Below the pieces are notes generated by a model that did no database searches, had not been told where the DNA came from, and was given only the letters and a program-made list of their open reading frames with translations. Of a stretch of 37,369 nucleotides of DNA, positions 7,886-17,772 are shown in pieces. The DNA is from Caldovatus aquaticus. GTDB taxonomy: Bacteria > Pseudomonadota > Alphaproteobacteria > Acetobacterales > Acetobacteraceae. Position 1 is the stretch's first letter, and each line of letters opens with the position of its first letter. The position numbers and the translations under genes were made by a program. Location of the stretch: positions 1-37,369 of the forward strand of contig NZ_JAHZUY010000036.1 of assembly GCF_019458025.1 (NCBI RefSeq), written 5' to 3'.

Positions 7886-8278
7886 CTACAGCCCGGCGTC
7901 CGCCGGCACCACCACACGCCCGTCCGCCTCCACCCGCGCCGGCACCGCCTCGAGGTGTTCATTGTAGCAGGGGCCGGAGAGGCAAAGCCCGTCCTCGATG
8001 CGGAACCGCGCCCCGTGCGCGGAGCAGACGATCCGCTCCCGCTTCGCGTCGAGGAAGCGGTCCGGCGCCGGCTCCAGCGGCAGGCCGATATGCGGGCAGG
8101 AGTTCACATAGACCCACACCTTCCGCCCGCGCCGGATCGCGAACAGCCCGGTGAAGGCCCCCGGCGCAGGCGGGAAGCCCCTGGCCCCGCCGTCCGGGAT
8201 GTCCTCCAGCCGGCAGAGGACCCGCTCGCCGGCGGCGAGGCCGCTCATGCGCGCGTCAGGCGAAGCCGGGCGCGCCAT
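7886..8278 (-). CDS. Rieske 2Fe-2S ferredoxin-like protein
   Basis: A 130-residue soluble protein with a single Rieske domain. NSCPHIGLPLEP and VCSAHGARFRIEDGLCLSGP supply the CxH...CxxH ligands of a [2Fe-2S] cluster. No oxygenase catalytic domain is attached, so it resembles Rieske ferredoxins or the small subunit of nitrite-reductase-like systems, but no reductase partner lies beside it. ATG 8278 is chosen because GGGGGAG lies 9 bases upstream; ATG 8248 (MSGLAAGERV) is an alternative with no clear ribosome-binding site. The gene converges on ychF with the IS island between them. Its electron-transfer partner is unknown. Confidence 0.85.
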   Translation of the reverse strand: MARPASPDARMSGLAAGERVLCRLEDIPDGGARGFPPAPGAFTGLFAIRRGRKVWVYVNSCPHIGLPLEPAPDRFLDAKRERIVCSAHGARFRIEDGLCLSGPCYNEHLEAVPARVEADGRVVVPADAGL

Positions 8279-8668
8279 GCTGCGATGCTCCCCCCAGGAT
8301 GGCGCCGACGATCCCGCGGGCCGGCCGCGGCCTCCCCTGCGGGCACCTTGCGCGCCCGCCGGATGTGCCCAGGCGCGGGCAGCAACGGCAAGGGCCGATC
8401 CGCGGCCGGGGCGGAGGCGGCTGGCGGCCCCGGTCGGCAAGACGCGCGGGGGGCCGGAGCATAGCACGGAACCGTGCGCGGAGATGCCGCTCCGCCGCGC
8501 TCCCGCTCGCCCGCATCTTGGCCGGGGCGCACAGGATCAGGATTGCGCGGGCGACGTTGGCACGGCCGCCCCCGCCCCGCCCCGGGTGGCGGCGGCTCCG
8601 GTGGGAGGAGTGCTGCGATCCCGCGCGGAGGCGCACCGTCTCGCCGGGATGCGCGCCCTCGGCCCGCA
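8279..8668. other. 390-bp gap between EVE and Rieske genes
   Basis: No supported gene. A minus-strand frame starts exactly at the EVE stop (GTGATG), but its product is Arg/Gly/Ser-rich and unrecognised. TATGCT on the minus strand (8463-8458) could be a -10 element for the Rieske gene, but no good -35 accompanies it. Confidence 0.4.
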
Positions 8669-9103
8669 TCACCCGCCCTCCTCCCAGCCGCCCATGCGCG
8701 CCAGGATCTGCCAGTGCTCGGGCGAGACCGGCATCACGGAGAGGCGCGGCTGGCGCGCCAGGGCAAGGCCGGCGAGCCGCGGCTCCGCCTTGATCGCGGC
8801 GAGCGGGACGGGCTTCGGCAGCGGCCCCACCGTCCGCACGTCCACGGCGACCCAGCGGCCGGTGGGGTCGGTCGGGTCGGGATAGGCCTCGCGCACCACC
8901 TCGACGACGCCGACGATCTCCCTGCCGGTGTTGGAGTGGTAGAAGAACGCGCGGTCACCCTGGCGCATCGCGCGCAGATGCCGGGCGGCGAGGGCGTTGC
9001 GCACGCCGGTCCAGGGCTCGACGCCGTTCCTCGCCTGCTGGTCCCAGGAGAAGGCCTCCGGCTCGGACTTCAGCAGCCAGTACTGGCGCGGGCGGTCGGC
9101 CAT
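8669..9103 (-). CDS. EVE domain-containing protein
   Basis: A 144-residue single-domain protein. It begins MADRPRQYWLLKSEPEAFSW, followed by EPWTGVRNALAARHLRAMRQGD, FFYHSNTGREIVGVVEV and a C-terminal LSVMPVSPEHWQILARMGG. All are hallmarks of the compact EVE/PUA-like fold. EVE domains bind modified bases in DNA or RNA; many bacterial single-domain copies are of unknown function. ATG 9103 gives exactly the family N-terminus. It is transcribed away from the ccm operon; the 308-bp space between them should hold both promoters. Confidence 0.9.
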   Translation of the reverse strand: MADRPRQYWLLKSEPEAFSWDQQARNGVEPWTGVRNALAARHLRAMRQGDRAFFYHSNTGREIVGVVEVVREAYPDPTDPTGRWVAVDVRTVGPLPKPVPLAAIKAEPRLAGLALARQPRLSVMPVSPEHWQILARMGGWEEGG

Positions 9104-9411
9104 CGCCGTCAGCGCCGCCGCATCCCGGCCGGGCGGCGGGGCGGGCGCCCGGCCGCGCCGCGACGGGCGCCGGCGCGGCGCCCCGGCATCCCGGTCCCCC
9201 GCGGAGAGCCGCTTGCGAAACCGCTGGCCGGCGCCGCGCGCCCCGTCGGCCGCGGCGCGCGCGGCCCGGCCCGGCCGCGGCGGATGGTGGCGAACCGCAT
9301 GCGTCCCGCTTCCCCCGGCGGCGCCGCCCCCGGGCGGCCCCGCTTGTCCCAGCACGTAACGTCCCCGGCGCGCCGCTTCAATCCGGCGCGAGGCTGGCCT
9401 AGGTAGGGACC
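9104..9411. other. 308-bp divergent intergenic region (EVE / ccmC)
   Basis: No gene is supported. It must contain the start signals for both flanking transcripts. On the minus strand a weak TTGAAG and TACGTG pair 17 bp apart lies around 9350-9385, but I see no convincing promoter for ccmC. CCTAGGTAGGG just before the ccmC GTG may include its ribosome-binding site. Confidence 0.4.
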
Positions 9412-10203
9412 GTGGACGCCACCTCCCCGATCGCCGCGGCCGCGCCCCGCCCGCCGCGGCCGCTGCACCGCTTCGCCCATCCCGGCCGCTTCCTGCGGGC
9501 GAGCGGGCGCGTGCTGCCCTGGCTCGCCGCCGCCGCGCTCGCCGTGCTCGCGGTCGGCCTCGCCTGGGCGCTCGCCTTCTCCCCGCCCGACTGGCAGCAG
9601 GGCGAGACGGTGCGGATCATGTACGTCCACGTGCCGATGGCCTGGCTCGCCATGGGCGGCTACCTGGCGCTCGCCCTCGCCTCGGCCGCGGCGCTGGTCT
9701 GGCGCCATCCGCTCGCCGACCTGTTCGCGCGCGAGCTGTCGCCGGCGGGCGCGGTGGTGACGGCGCTCTGCCTCGCCACCGGCAGCCTCTGGGGCAAGCC
9801 GATGTGGGGCACCTGGTGGGTGTGGGACGCGCGGCTGACCTCGGTGCTGGTGCTGTTCTTCCTCTGGCTCGGCCACGCCGCGCTGGTGCGCGCCTTCGAC
9901 GAGCCGGAGCGCGGGGCGCGCGCGGGCGCGATCCTCGCCCTGATCGGCGTGGTGAACCTGCCGATCGTGAAGTTCTCGGTGGACTGGTGGAACACGCTGC
10001 ACCAGCCGGCGAGCGTGACCCGGCTCGGCGCGCCGGCGCTGCACGTGGACATCCTCTACCCGCTGCTGGTCTGCGCGCTCGGCTTCGCGCTCGCCTTCGC
10101 CGCGGTGGTGCTGGCGCGCACCCGCGCCGCGGTGATGGAGCGCCGCATCCGCGCCCTCGAACTCGCGCGGGCGCGGCGCGAGGAGCGGGGGGCGGCGCCG
10201 TGA
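9412..10203 (+). CDS. ccmC: cytochrome c maturation haem exporter CcmC
   Basis: Inner-membrane haem-handling protein of System I cytochrome c biogenesis, which loads haem onto CcmE. The 263 residues include an N-terminal Ala/Pro-rich extension of about 30 residues, then six hydrophobic segments. The tryptophan-rich WWD motif appears as [25 protein letters not shown] and the segment [18 protein letters not shown] carry the conserved periplasmic His residues that flank haem. The start is GTG 9412 (VDATSP). The stop overlaps the GTG of ccmD (GTGA). It is the first gene of a seven-gene ccm operon; ccmA and ccmB are not in the window. Confidence 0.96.
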   Translation: MDATSPIAAAAPRPPRPLHRFAHPGRFLRASGRVLPWLAAAALAVLAVGLAWALAFSPPDWQQGETVRIMYVHVPMAWLAMGGYLALALASAAALVWRHPLADLFARELSPAGAVVTALCLATGSLWGKPMWGTWWVWDARLTSVLVLFFLWLGHAALVRAFDEPERGARAGAILALIGVVNLPIVKFSVDWWNTLHQPASVTRLGAPALHVDILYPLLVCALGFALAFAAVVLARTRAAVMERRIRALELARARREERGAAP

Positions 10204-10355
10204 CCCTGCACTGGCTGCACGTGGCGGCGGCCTACGCGCTCGCCGCGCTCGGCTTCGGCGCGCTCGCGCTCGGCGCCTGGGTGCGGCACCGCGCGGCGCG
10301 GCGGCGCCTGCTCGCGCTCGATCCGCGCGCGGCGGCGCGCGAGGGGGTGGCATGA
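10200..10355 (+). CDS. ccmD: haem exporter protein CcmD
   Basis: A 51-residue protein with one transmembrane helix ([20 protein letters not shown]) followed by a basic stretch [10 protein letters not shown], the standard CcmD plan. CcmD stabilises the CcmABC complex and helps release holo-CcmE. It starts at GTG 10200, inside the ccmC stop, and its TGA overlaps the ccmE ATG (ATGA). CcmD diverges strongly in sequence; position and topology carry the call. Confidence 0.88.
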   Translation: MTLHWLHVAAAYALAALGFGALALGAWVRHRAARRRLLALDPRAAAREGVA

Positions 10356-10876
10356 CACGCAAGCGGCGCCGCCTCTACGTCCTGCTGCTGTGCGCGCTCG
10401 GCCTCGGCAGCGCGACGGCGCTGACGCTGACGGCGTTCCGGGACAACCTGGTGTTCTTCCGCTCGCCCTCCGACGTCGTCGCGGAGCCGCCGCCGCCCGC
10501 GCGCGCCTTCCGCCTCGGCGGCCTGGTCGAGACCGGCAGCGTCGAGCGGGCGACGGGCCCCGACGGCCGGCCCACGGTGCGCTTCCGCGTCACCGACGGG
10601 GCGCACGCGATTCCCGTCGCCTACAGCGGCGTCCTGCCCGACCTGTTCCGCGAGGGGCAGGGCGTGGTGACGCTCGGCCACCTCGGCGCGGACGGGGTGT
10701 TCCGCGCCTCCGAGGTGCTGGCGCGGCATGACGAGACCTACATGCCGCCCGAGGTCGCCGAGGCGCTGAAGCGCGCCGGGCACTGGAACCCCGCGCAGGG
10801 CGGGGCGCCGCCGGCGGCGGGGTGGAACACGCTCGACCCGGCGCGCGCGGCGCCGGCGCGGAGCGGCGGATCGTGA
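10352..10876 (+). CDS. ccmE: cytochrome c maturation haem chaperone CcmE
   Basis: A periplasmic, membrane-anchored haem chaperone of 174 residues. It has a basic N-terminus and a single anchor helix (about residues 8-28), then an OB-fold domain. The haem-attachment motif [11 protein letters not shown] carries His126, which binds haem covalently, and Tyr130, the axial ligand; the usual form is HDENYxPx[13 protein letters not shown] and [18 protein letters not shown] are conserved strands. The C-terminal tail is long and Ala/Pro-rich. It receives haem from CcmC and passes it to CcmF. The ATG overlaps the ccmD stop. Confidence 0.96.
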   Translation: MTRKRRRLYVLLLCALGLGSATALTLTAFRDNLVFFRSPSDVVAEPPPPARAFRLGGLVETGSVERATGPDGRPTVRFRVTDGAHAIPVAYSGVLPDLFREGQGVVTLGHLGADGVFRASEVLARHDETYMPPEVAEALKRAGHWNPAQGGAPPAAGWNTLDPARAAPARSGGS

Positions 10877-10901
10877 GCGCCGCACGGGGGAGTGCGGCCG
10901 C

Positions 10902-12860
10902 ATGATCCCCGAACTCGGCCACTTCGCCCTCGCCCTCGCCTGCGCCGTCGCGCTCGCGCAGGGGGTGCTGCCGCTGGTCGGCGCGGCGCGCGGCGATGCG
11001 CGGCTGATCGCCCTCGCCCCGCCGCTCGCCGCCGCCCAGGCGCTCGCCGCCTTCGCCGCCTTCGTCGCCCTCGCCTGGAGCTTCGCGGTCAACGACACCA
11101 CCGTGCTCGGCGTGGTGCAGAACAGCCACTCGGCCAAGCCGCTGCTCTACAAGCTGACCGGGACCTGGGGCAACCACGAGGGCTCGATGGTGCTCTGGGT
11201 GCTGATCCTCGCGCTGTGCGGCGGCGCGGTGGCGGGGTTCGGGCGCCGCCTGCCGGGGGCGCTGCAGGCGCGCGTGCTCGCCGTGCTCGCGTGGATCGCG
11301 GTCGGCTTCCTGCTGTTCATCCTCGCCACCTCCAACCCCTTCCGGCGGGTCTGGCCGCCGGCGCCGGACGGGCAGGGACTCAACCCGGTGCTGCAGGACC
11401 CCGGCCTCGCCTTCCATCCGCCGCTGCTCTACCTCGGCTATGTCGGCTTCGCGGTGACCTTCGCCTTCGCCGTCGCGGCGCTGCTCGAGGGCCGGGTGGA
11501 CGCCGCCTGGGGGCGCTGGGTGCGCCCGTGGGCGCTGGCGGCGTGGGCGTTCCTCACGCTCGGCATCGCCCTCGGCTCCTGGTGGGCCTACTACGAGCTG
11601 GGCTGGGGCGGGTTCTGGTTCTGGGACCCGGTGGAGAACGCCTCGCTGCTGCCCTGGCTCGCCGGGACGGCGCTGCTGCACTCGGCGATCGTGGTGGAGA
11701 AGCGCGAGGCGCTGAAGGTCTGGACCGTGCTGCTGGCGCTGCTCGCCTTCGCCCTCTCGCTGCTCGGCACCTTCCTGGTGCGCTCGGGGGTGCTGAACAG
11801 CGTGCACGCCTTCGCCTCCGACCCGGCGCGCGGCGTGTTCATCCTGGTCCTGCTCGCGCTCTATGTCGGCGGCGGCTTCGCGCTGTTCGCCGCCCGCGCG
11901 CCGGCGCTGGCGCCGGCCGGGGTGTTCGCGCCGCTCTCGCGCGAGGGCGCGCTGGTGCTGAACAACCTGTTCCTGTGCTCGATCGGCGCGGTGGTGCTGA
12001 GCGGCACGCTCTATCCGCTGTTCGCCGACCTCGTGCTCGGGGTGAAGATCTCGGTCGGGCCGCCCTTCTTCCACACGGCGATCCTGCCGCTCGCCGCGCC
12101 GCTCCTGCTCGCCATGCCGATCGGGACGCTGCTGCCCTGGAAGCGGGCGCGGCTCTGGCCCGTGCTGCAGCGCCTGTGGTGGGCGGCGCTCGCCGCCGCC
12201 GGCGCGCTGCTCCTCGCCCTGGCGCTCGCCGGCGCGCGGGTCTGGCCGGCGCTCGGCTTCGCCGCCGCGGCGTGGCTGATCGGAGGCGCGGCGGCCGACC
12301 TCGCCGACCGCCTCGCGCTGTTCCGCCGGCCCGCCGCCGCCTGGGCGCGCGCGCGCGGCCTGCCGCGCGCCGCCTGGGGCGCGGCGCTGGCCCATGCCGG
12401 GCTCGGCCTCACCCTCGCCGGCATCGCCGGCATGGGGCTCGCGACCGAGGCGCTGGTCGCGCTCCGGCCCGGCGAGAGCGCACGCCTCGCCGGCTACACC
12501 TGGCGGCTCGAGGCGGTGCGCGACGTCGCCGGCCCGAACTGGTCCGCCCGCCGCGCCACCGTGACCGTCGGCCGCGACGGCGCCGTGGTCGCCGTGCTCG
12601 AGCCGGAGCGCCGCTTCTTCCCGCTCGGCCGCCAGACCACCACCGAGGCGGCGATCGCCACCGACCTCCTGCGCGACCTCTACGCCGTGCTCGGCGAGGA
12701 GCGCGACGGCGCGGCGATCCTCCGCCTGCACCACAACCCGCTCGCGCCCTGGATCTGGCTCGGCGCGGCGGTGATGGCGCTGGGCGGCGGGCTGTCGCTG
12801 TCCGACCGCCGCGTCCGCGTCGCCGCGCCCGCCCCGAGGGGAGCGACCGTGCCCGCATGA
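10902..12860 (+). CDS. ccmF: haem lyase subunit CcmF
   Basis: A large polytopic inner-membrane protein of 652 residues (typical 640-670) with about 14-15 hydrophobic segments. The WWD motif is present as [20 protein letters not shown], and conserved [14 protein letters not shown] and [18 protein letters not shown] are seen. CcmF, with CcmH and CcmI, attaches haem from CcmE to apocytochrome Cys-X-X-Cys-His. ATG 10902 follows a GGGGGAG ribosome-binding site 25 bp after the ccmE stop, the only non-overlapping junction in the operon. The TGA overlaps the ccmG ATG (ATGA). Confidence 0.97.
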   Translation: MIPELGHFALALACAVALAQGVLPLVGAARGDARLIALAPPLAAAQALAAFAAFVALAWSFAVNDTTVLGVVQNSHSAKPLLYKLTGTWGNHEGSMVLWVLILALCGGAVAGFGRRLPGALQARVLAVLAWIAVGFLLFILATSNPFRRVWPPAPDGQGLNPVLQDPGLAFHPPLLYLGYVGFAVTFAFAVAALLEGRVDAAWGRWVRPWALAAWAFLTLGIALGSWWAYYELGWGGFWFWDPVENASLLPWLAGTALLHSAIVVEKREALKVWTVLLALLAFALSLLGTFLVRSGVLNSVHAFASDPARGVFILVLLALYVGGGFALFAARAPALAPAGVFAPLSREGALVLNNLFLCSIGAVVLSGTLYPLFADLVLGVKISVGPPFFHTAILPLAAPLLLAMPIGTLLPWKRARLWPVLQRLWWAALAAAGALLLALALAGARVWPALGFAAAAWLIGGAAADLADRLALFRRPAAAWARARGLPRAAWGAALAHAGLGLTLAGIAGMGLATEALVALRPGESARLAGYTWRLEAVRDVAGPNWSARRATVTVGRDGAVVAVLEPERRFFPLGRQTTTEAAIATDLLRDLYAVLGEERDGAAILRLHHNPLAPWIWLGAAVMALGGGLSLSDRRVRVAAPAPRGATVPA

Positions 12861-13477
12861 ACGACACCGGCTCGCTCCCCCACGCCCCGCCGCGCGATGC
12901 CGCCGCGGCGCGCACCGCCCGCTCCCGCCGCTGGCTGCTCTACGCGCCGCTCGCCGCGGCCGGCGGCGCCGTCCTCGGCTTCTGGGCGCTGCTGCGCGGC
13001 CTCGGCACCGGCCGCTACGATCCGCGCGGCGTGCCTTCGGCGCTGATCGGCCAGCCGGTGCCGGACTTCGCGCTGCCGCCGCTCGAGGGGGCCGGCCTGC
13101 CCGGCCTCTCCGCCGCCGACCTGCGCGGCGGGCTGGAGCGGCCGGCGCTGGTCAACTTCTGGGCCTCCTGGTGCGTGCCCTGCCTGGTCGAGCACCCGCT
13201 GCTGATGCGCCTCGCGCGCGAGGGCACGCCGGTCTTCGGCATCAACTACAAGGACCGGCCGGAGGATGCGCGCGCCTTCCTCGGCCGCCACGGCAACCCC
13301 TTCGCGCGGCTCGGCGCCGACCAGCCGGGGCGCGTGGCGATCGACTGGGGCGTCTACGGCGTGCCGGAGACCTACCTGGTGGACCGCGGCGGCGTCATCC
13401 GCTGGCGCTGGGCCGGTCCGCTCACGCCGCCGCTCCTCGAGAGCGAGCTGCGGCCGCTGCTGCGGCGCCACGCCTGA
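12857..13477 (+). CDS. ccmG: thiol:disulfide interchange protein CcmG/DsbE
   Basis: A membrane-anchored periplasmic thioredoxin-like reductase that keeps apocytochrome haem-binding cysteines reduced. The 206 residues have an N-terminal anchor (about 26-46) and a thioredoxin fold. The active site is [13 protein letters not shown] (Cys106 and Cys109), with the CcmG-specific acidic and cis-Pro region [15 protein letters not shown]. The N-terminal cytoplasmic tail of about 25 residues is longer than usual. It starts at the ATG overlapping ccmF and overlaps ccmH by one base (TGATG). Confidence 0.95.
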   Translation: MNDTGSLPHAPPRDAAAARTARSRRWLLYAPLAAAGGAVLGFWALLRGLGTGRYDPRGVPSALIGQPVPDFALPPLEGAGLPGLSAADLRGGLERPALVNFWASWCVPCLVEHPLLMRLAREGTPVFGINYKDRPEDARAFLGRHGNPFARLGADQPGRVAIDWGVYGVPETYLVDRGGVIRWRWAGPLTPPLLESELRPLLRRHA

Positions 13478-13977
13478 TGCCCCGCCGCGCCGCCCTCTTC
13501 CTGCTGCTCGCGCCGCTGCTGCCCGCCGCGGCGGCGCGCGGCGCCGTGGGCGATCCGGCCGAGCGCCTCGCCGATCCCGCGCTCGAGGCGCGCGCCCGGG
13601 CGATCGGGCGCGAGCTGCGCTGCCTCGTCTGCCAGAACCAGTCCATCGAGGACAGCAACGCCGACCTCGCCCGCGACCTGCGCCGGCTGGTGCGCGAGCG
13701 GATCGCCGCCGGGGCGAGCGACGCCGAGGTGGTCCGCTTCGTCCACGCCCGCTACGGCGACTTCGTGCTGCTGCGCCCGCCGCTGACCGCCGCCACCGCG
13801 CTGCTCTGGGCCATGCCGGCGCTGGCGCTGGCGGGCGGCGGGGCGGCGATCCTGCTCGCGCTGCGCCGCCGCCGCGCCGCGCCGGACGCCGCGGTGGAGA
13901 CCGCGCCGCTCAGCGAGGCGGAGCGCGCGCGCCTCGCCGCGCTCGAGGCGGAGGGGGGAGAGCGGCGCCCGTCGTGA
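13477..13977 (+). CDS. ccmH: cytochrome c maturation protein CcmH
   Basis: A periplasm-facing thiol oxidoreductase of 166 residues. It has a cleavable signal or anchor at the N-terminus ([20 protein letters not shown]), then the three-helix domain with the redox motif [20 protein letters not shown] (Cys49, Cys52), and a transmembrane helix at about residues 108-130. It corresponds to the short CcmH (CcmL) form, with CcmI encoded separately downstream. ATG 13477 shares its A with the ccmG stop; the TGA overlaps the ccmI GTG (GTGA). Confidence 0.95.
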   Translation: MPRRAALFLLLAPLLPAAAARGAVGDPAERLADPALEARARAIGRELRCLVCQNQSIEDSNADLARDLRRLVRERIAAGASDAEVVRFVHARYGDFVLLRPPLTAATALLWAMPALALAGGGAAILLALRRRRAAPDAAVETAPLSEAERARLAALEAEGGERRPS

Positions 13978-14780
13978 CCTGGCTCGCCCTCGTCCTGCTC
14001 GCCGCCGCGGCGCTCGCCCCGCTCGGCCTCGCGCTGCTGCGCCCGCCGCGCCGCCCGCCGCCCGGCCGGCGCGAGGCCGACCTCGCCCTCTACCGCGCCC
14101 AGCTCGCCGAGCTCGACCGCGAGCGCGCGGCCGGGCGGCTCGATCCGGCGGCGCACCGCGCGGCGGTCATCGAGGTGCAGCGCCGCCTGCTCGCCGCCCC
14201 CGCGGAGACGGCGGGCGCGGCGCCGGCGCGGCGCCTGCCGCCGGCGCTCGCGCTCGGCCTGGTCCCGCTGGTCGCGGCGCTCGGCGCCGGGCTCTATCTG
14301 TGGCACGGCGCGCCGGGACTGCCCTCCGCCCCCTACGCCGAGCGCGCCGCGGCGGCCGCGCGCGAGGAGGCGCTGCTCGCCGAGCTGCGCGCCCGCCTCG
14401 CCGCGCTCGACCCGGCGAGCGAGACGGCGCGCCAGGGCTACGTGCTGCTCGGCAACGCCGAGCGCACGCGCGGCCGGCCGGCGGCCGCGGCGGAGGCGTG
14501 GACGCGGGCGCTCGCCGCGCGCTTCGACCCGGGGCTCGCCGGCGACCTCGCCGAGGTGGAGCTGGAGCGCGGCGAGACCGACGCCGCCCTTCGCTGGCTC
14601 GCCCGCGCGCTGGCGGAGGCGCCGCGCGAGCCGCGGCTGCGCTTCCTCGCCGGGCTCGCCGAGGCGCGCGCCGGGCGGGTGGAGAGCGCGCGCGCCGCCT
14701 GGCGCGCCCTGCTCGCCGACGCGCCGCCGGACGCGCCGTGGCGGGCGCTGGTGGAGCGGCGGCTAGCCGAGCTGCCGTGA
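13974..14780 (+). CDS. ccmI: cytochrome c biogenesis protein CcmI (TPR)
   Basis: An apocytochrome c chaperone. The 268 residues start at GTG 13974 ([20 protein letters not shown]), giving an N-terminal membrane helix. A cytoplasmic loop with the typical [20 protein letters not shown] follows, then a second membrane helix (about 90-107) and a C-terminal periplasmic region with TPR-like helices ([40 protein letters not shown]). The last gene of the operon, it ends almost against the convergent transporter pseudogene. The C-terminal domain is shorter than in long CcmI proteins. Confidence 0.9.
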   Translation: MTWLALVLLAAAALAPLGLALLRPPRRPPPGRREADLALYRAQLAELDRERAAGRLDPAAHRAAVIEVQRRLLAAPAETAGAAPARRLPPALALGLVPLVAALGAGLYLWHGAPGLPSAPYAERAAAAAREEALLAELRARLAALDPASETARQGYVLLGNAERTRGRPAAAAEAWTRALAARFDPGLAGDLAEVELERGETDAALRWLARALAEAPREPRLRFLAGLAEARAGRVESARAAWRALLADAPPDAPWRALVERRLAELP

Positions 14781-16337
14781 CGCCCCGCGCCGCGGCGGCC
14801 GCGCTCGGCCCGCCGCCGGCGCGCGCAGGTCGCCGAGCCGGTCCCGCAGGCCGCGGCGAGCAGCAGCAGGTAGCCGGCGGCGGTGACGACCGCGCCGGAG
14901 CGGGTGAAGTCGCGCCCGCGGAAGGCGCCGGTGCCGTACGCCACCATGTTCTGCGGCGCGTTGACGACGAGCATGAAGCCGAAGCTCGCCGCGAGCTGCA
15001 GGATCATGGCGACGCCGAGCACGTTCGCCGGCACGCCCGCCAGCGCCACCTGCTGCAGCACCGCGATCACGATCGGGATGAACGCCGCGGCCAGCGCGGT
15101 CGCCGAGGCGAAGCCGAGATGCACGACGATCGGGAACGCGGCCATCACGGCGACGGTCTCGAAGGGCCGGGCGTGCGCGAGGCCGAAGGCCTCGACGATC
15201 CGGGCGGCGAGCCAGGCGGCGCCGCGGGTCTGCACCAGCACCGCCCCCAGCGCGATGCCGACCGCGAACAGCACCAGCGTCCCCCAGGGGACGGCCGCCT
15301 GCGCCTCCTTCCGGCTGATCACGCCGAGGCCCGGCAGCAGCGGCACGGCCACGGCGAGGATGGTGGTCGAGGCGGTGTCGAGCGGGTGCAGGCGGCCCTC
15401 GCTCCCCCACAGCAGCAGCAGCACGAGGCCGGCGGCGAGCGTGCGCCACTCGCGCCCGCTCATCGGCCCGAGCGCGGCGAGCTCGCGCCGCACCAGCGCG
15501 CGCCCGCCCTCGAGGCGCTCGACCTCGGGGCGGTGGAAGCGCCAGAGGATCAGGAACAGCAGCGGGGTCATCAGCAGCCAGAACGGCGCCGCCGCGACGA
15601 GCCACTCCGTCCAGGTGACGGTCGCGCCGAGCGTCCGCCCGACCAGGCCGGGGAAGGTCGCGTTCGGCGCCGCCGCCGTCAGCACGCCGATGTTCATCAC
15701 CGAGCAGACCTGCGCCGAGCCGACCATCAGCAGCGCGGCGCGGCGCGATGCGCGCGGGATGCCGAAGGCGGCGATGATGCCGGGGACGATCGGCACCACG
15801 GCCGAGACCCGCGCCGTCGCCGAGGGCACCAGGAAGGCGAGCGCGATCCCGGCCAGCAGCGTCCCGGCGAGGACGGCGCGCGCTGCCGCCGACGCGCGCC
15901 AGCACGGCGAGCGCGATCCGCCGGTCGAGCCCCGTCGCCGTGACTGCGGCGGCGAAGACCGGGGCGGCGCCGACCGGCGCCACCGCGTTGTCGGCGAAGC
16001 CGCCGATCGCGCGGTCGCGCGCCCGCGCGGCGCCGATGGTCCGCGCGGCGTCCTGCGGATCGGGCGCGAAGCCGATCGGGAGGGTCGTCAGCGCCGCGAC
16101 CAGCACGGCGCCGACCGCGCAGTCCACCGCCCCGCTCCGCCGGAGCACGACGGCGAACGGCAGGAGGCCGATCGCGCGCTGCCCGGCCACCGGCCGGCCG
16201 GCGAAGGGCGGCAGCAGGCAGACGAGCAGCGGCGCCGCGGCGGCGAGGCCGAGGCCGGGCCGGCGGCGCCAGCCGGCGGCGTCGCGCGGGGGGCCGGCCT
16301 CCCGGTCCGCCGCCGTCCCGCCCGTGCCCGCCGCCAT
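14763..16337 (-). pseudogene. DASS/SLC13-type anion transporter, frameshifted
   Basis: From ATG 16337 (GAGGGGGG ribosome-binding site upstream) the minus strand encodes the N-terminal third of a divalent-anion:Na+ symporter-like permease, including ATGLDRRIALAVLARVGG. Family similarity then jumps frame at the GC repeat 15876-15883. It continues as AVLAGTLLAGIALAFLVPSA, VVPIVPGIIAAFGIPRASRR, TASTTILAVAVPLLPGLGV and NAPQNMVAYGTGAF. A 2-bp loss in the repeat, or a 1-bp gain, explains it. Near 14830 the frame again fails to terminate where expected and would run antisense through ccmI, whereas the original frame stops at 14763. Some conserved N-terminal residues also look eroded. Substrate unknown (dicarboxylates or sulfate are typical). 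Confidence 0.72.
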
Positions 16338-16558
16338 GCCGCCCCCCTCGCGCCGACCGGACGCAGGCCTTCGCGTCGCGGGGCGCGGCGCGCCTCGCGC
16401 GGGATCAATCCGCCGGCGCAGCGGAGCGGCCGCGCGTCCCGGATTCCGCTGCGGGGGCGATGCGCGCGGCGGCGGCGGGCCCATATGCAGCGCGCCCCGT
16501 CCGCGGCGCGGCCGATGCCGCCGCGGCGGGGCGCGAAGTGGCCGGCGAGGACAGCGCG

Positions 16559-17308
16559 ATGCACGACGAGACGCAGACGACCGCGCCGCAGGCGCTGGCG
16601 CAGGCGGCCGGCGCGGCCCTGCTCGCCCAGGGCTTCGCCCACCTCCGCGCCCCGCGGATGCGCGCCCTGCTCGAGGCCGCCGGCGCCACGGACTGGGAGG
16701 GGTTCGCGGCGAGCTGGAACGATCTCGGCCTCGACGCCTACATGGCCGATGGCGGCCGCTACCGGCGGCGCCGCTTCGCCTGCTTCGCCGCCTCGCCCGC
16801 GGGCATCCGCCGCAAGCCGCACCAGCCGCACTACCAGAGCCGCGACTACAACCCGCTGAACGGCGGCGTCGAACGCTGGTTCGAGCCGGTGACCGAGGCG
16901 ATCGCCGCCCACCCCGTGATGCGCGCCGTCCTCGCCGCCTGCCACGGGCTGTTCGACCGCCTGACGCCGCCTGCGGCGCGCCCGGACTCCTGGCATGTCG
17001 AGGTGCACCAGTTCCGCATCGAGGCCCGCCCCGGCGAGGCCGGCCGGCCGACCCCGGAGGGCATGCACCGCGACGGCGTGGACTGGGTGCTGGTGCTGCT
17101 GGTGCGGCGCGAGAACGTGGTGCGCGGCGAGACCGCGATCCACGACCTGCAGCGCCGCCCGCTCGGCAGCTTCACGCTGGCGGAGCCGATGGACGCGGCG
17201 CTGGTGGACGACAACCGCTGCTACCACGGCGTCACCCCGGTGCTGCCGCTGGACCCGGCCCGCCCGGCCCATCGCGACGTGCTGGTGGTCACGTTCCGGC
17301 GCGGCTGA
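16559..17308 (+). CDS. 2OG-Fe(II) dioxygenase family protein
   Basis: A 249-residue protein resembling the 2OG-Fe dioxygenase family (PF10014 type) that includes bacterial free-amino-acid hydroxylases such as isoleucine dioxygenase. The metal triad is visible as GMHRDGVDWV (His and Asp) and RCYHGVTPV (distal His), with VTFRRG near the end offering an Arg for 2-oxoglutarate. WHVEVHQFRIEA and QPHYQSRDYNPLNGGVERWF are family-like. ATG 16559 is chosen for its GAGG 8 bases upstream; the frame is open 99 bp further, without similarity. It is divergent from the transporter pseudogene. The hydroxylated substrate is unknown. Confidence 0.82.
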   Translation: MHDETQTTAPQALAQAAGAALLAQGFAHLRAPRMRALLEAAGATDWEGFAASWNDLGLDAYMADGGRYRRRRFACFAASPAGIRRKPHQPHYQSRDYNPLNGGVERWFEPVTEAIAAHPVMRAVLAACHGLFDRLTPPAARPDSWHVEVHQFRIEARPGEAGRPTPEGMHRDGVDWVLVLLVRRENVVRGETAIHDLQRRPLGSFTLAEPMDAALVDDNRCYHGVTPVLPLDPARPAHRDVLVVTFRRG

Positions 17309-17772
17309 CGGCGTTTCCCCGGATTCGGCTGGCCTCCGCCGCCCCGCCGGGCGAGCATCGCGGCGGAAGAGGAGCGGCGTCCCGCCCGGAGGCGCCGGGA
17401 ACCGGCGCGCCGTTCCGGAACGGACCGCAGGCGGCCGCGGACCGCATCGCCGGCGCCGCGGCGCGGGGGCGGACCAGAACCGGGCGTCGCTCTCGGCCCG
17501 GTCCGGCGAGCGCACCGGGGGCAGGGGCGAGGGAGAGGTAACGCGCCGCCCGCCCGACGATCCCGGCGGCGCGATTGGGGGGGTCGCGCGTGGGGCTCCT
17601 CGGCCGGGGGCGGGCGGCCGCAACCCCGAACGGTTGCGCGGCCGGCCCCTGGGCACGGGGCCGGTTGCGGCGATATGACGATATGAGGGGTCCGGCGCGG
17701 GGTGCCGGCGGGCCGTGGTGTCCCGGCCCGTCGCCCGCCGATGCGCCCCGCCGACCCGAGGGAGTCCGCAGC
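17309..17772. other. 464-bp gap upstream of the lipoprotein gene
   Basis: No gene is supported. A relatively AT-rich spot contains an 8-bp tandem duplication (CGATATGA twice, 17671-17686), about 90 bp before the lipoprotein start, probably in its promoter region. The rest is featureless GC-rich sequence. Confidence 0.5.
17671..17686 (+). repeat. tandem CGATATGA x2
   Basis: Two perfect adjacent 8-bp copies in otherwise very GC-rich DNA upstream of the glycine-zipper lipoprotein gene. Could be a promoter -10 region or a binding site; nothing more can be said. Confidence 0.5.

Noticed and set aside
8256-8672. Minus-strand frame starting at the EVE stop (GTGATG)
   Set aside because: The overlap looks like translational coupling, but the product is Arg/Gly/Ser-rich with no recognisable fold, and it runs past the chosen Rieske start in another frame.
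9412-14780. ccm operon as a novel system because ccmA and ccmB are missing
   Set aside because: In many alphaproteobacteria ccmAB lie elsewhere in the genome; the seven genes present have standard order, motifs and overlaps.
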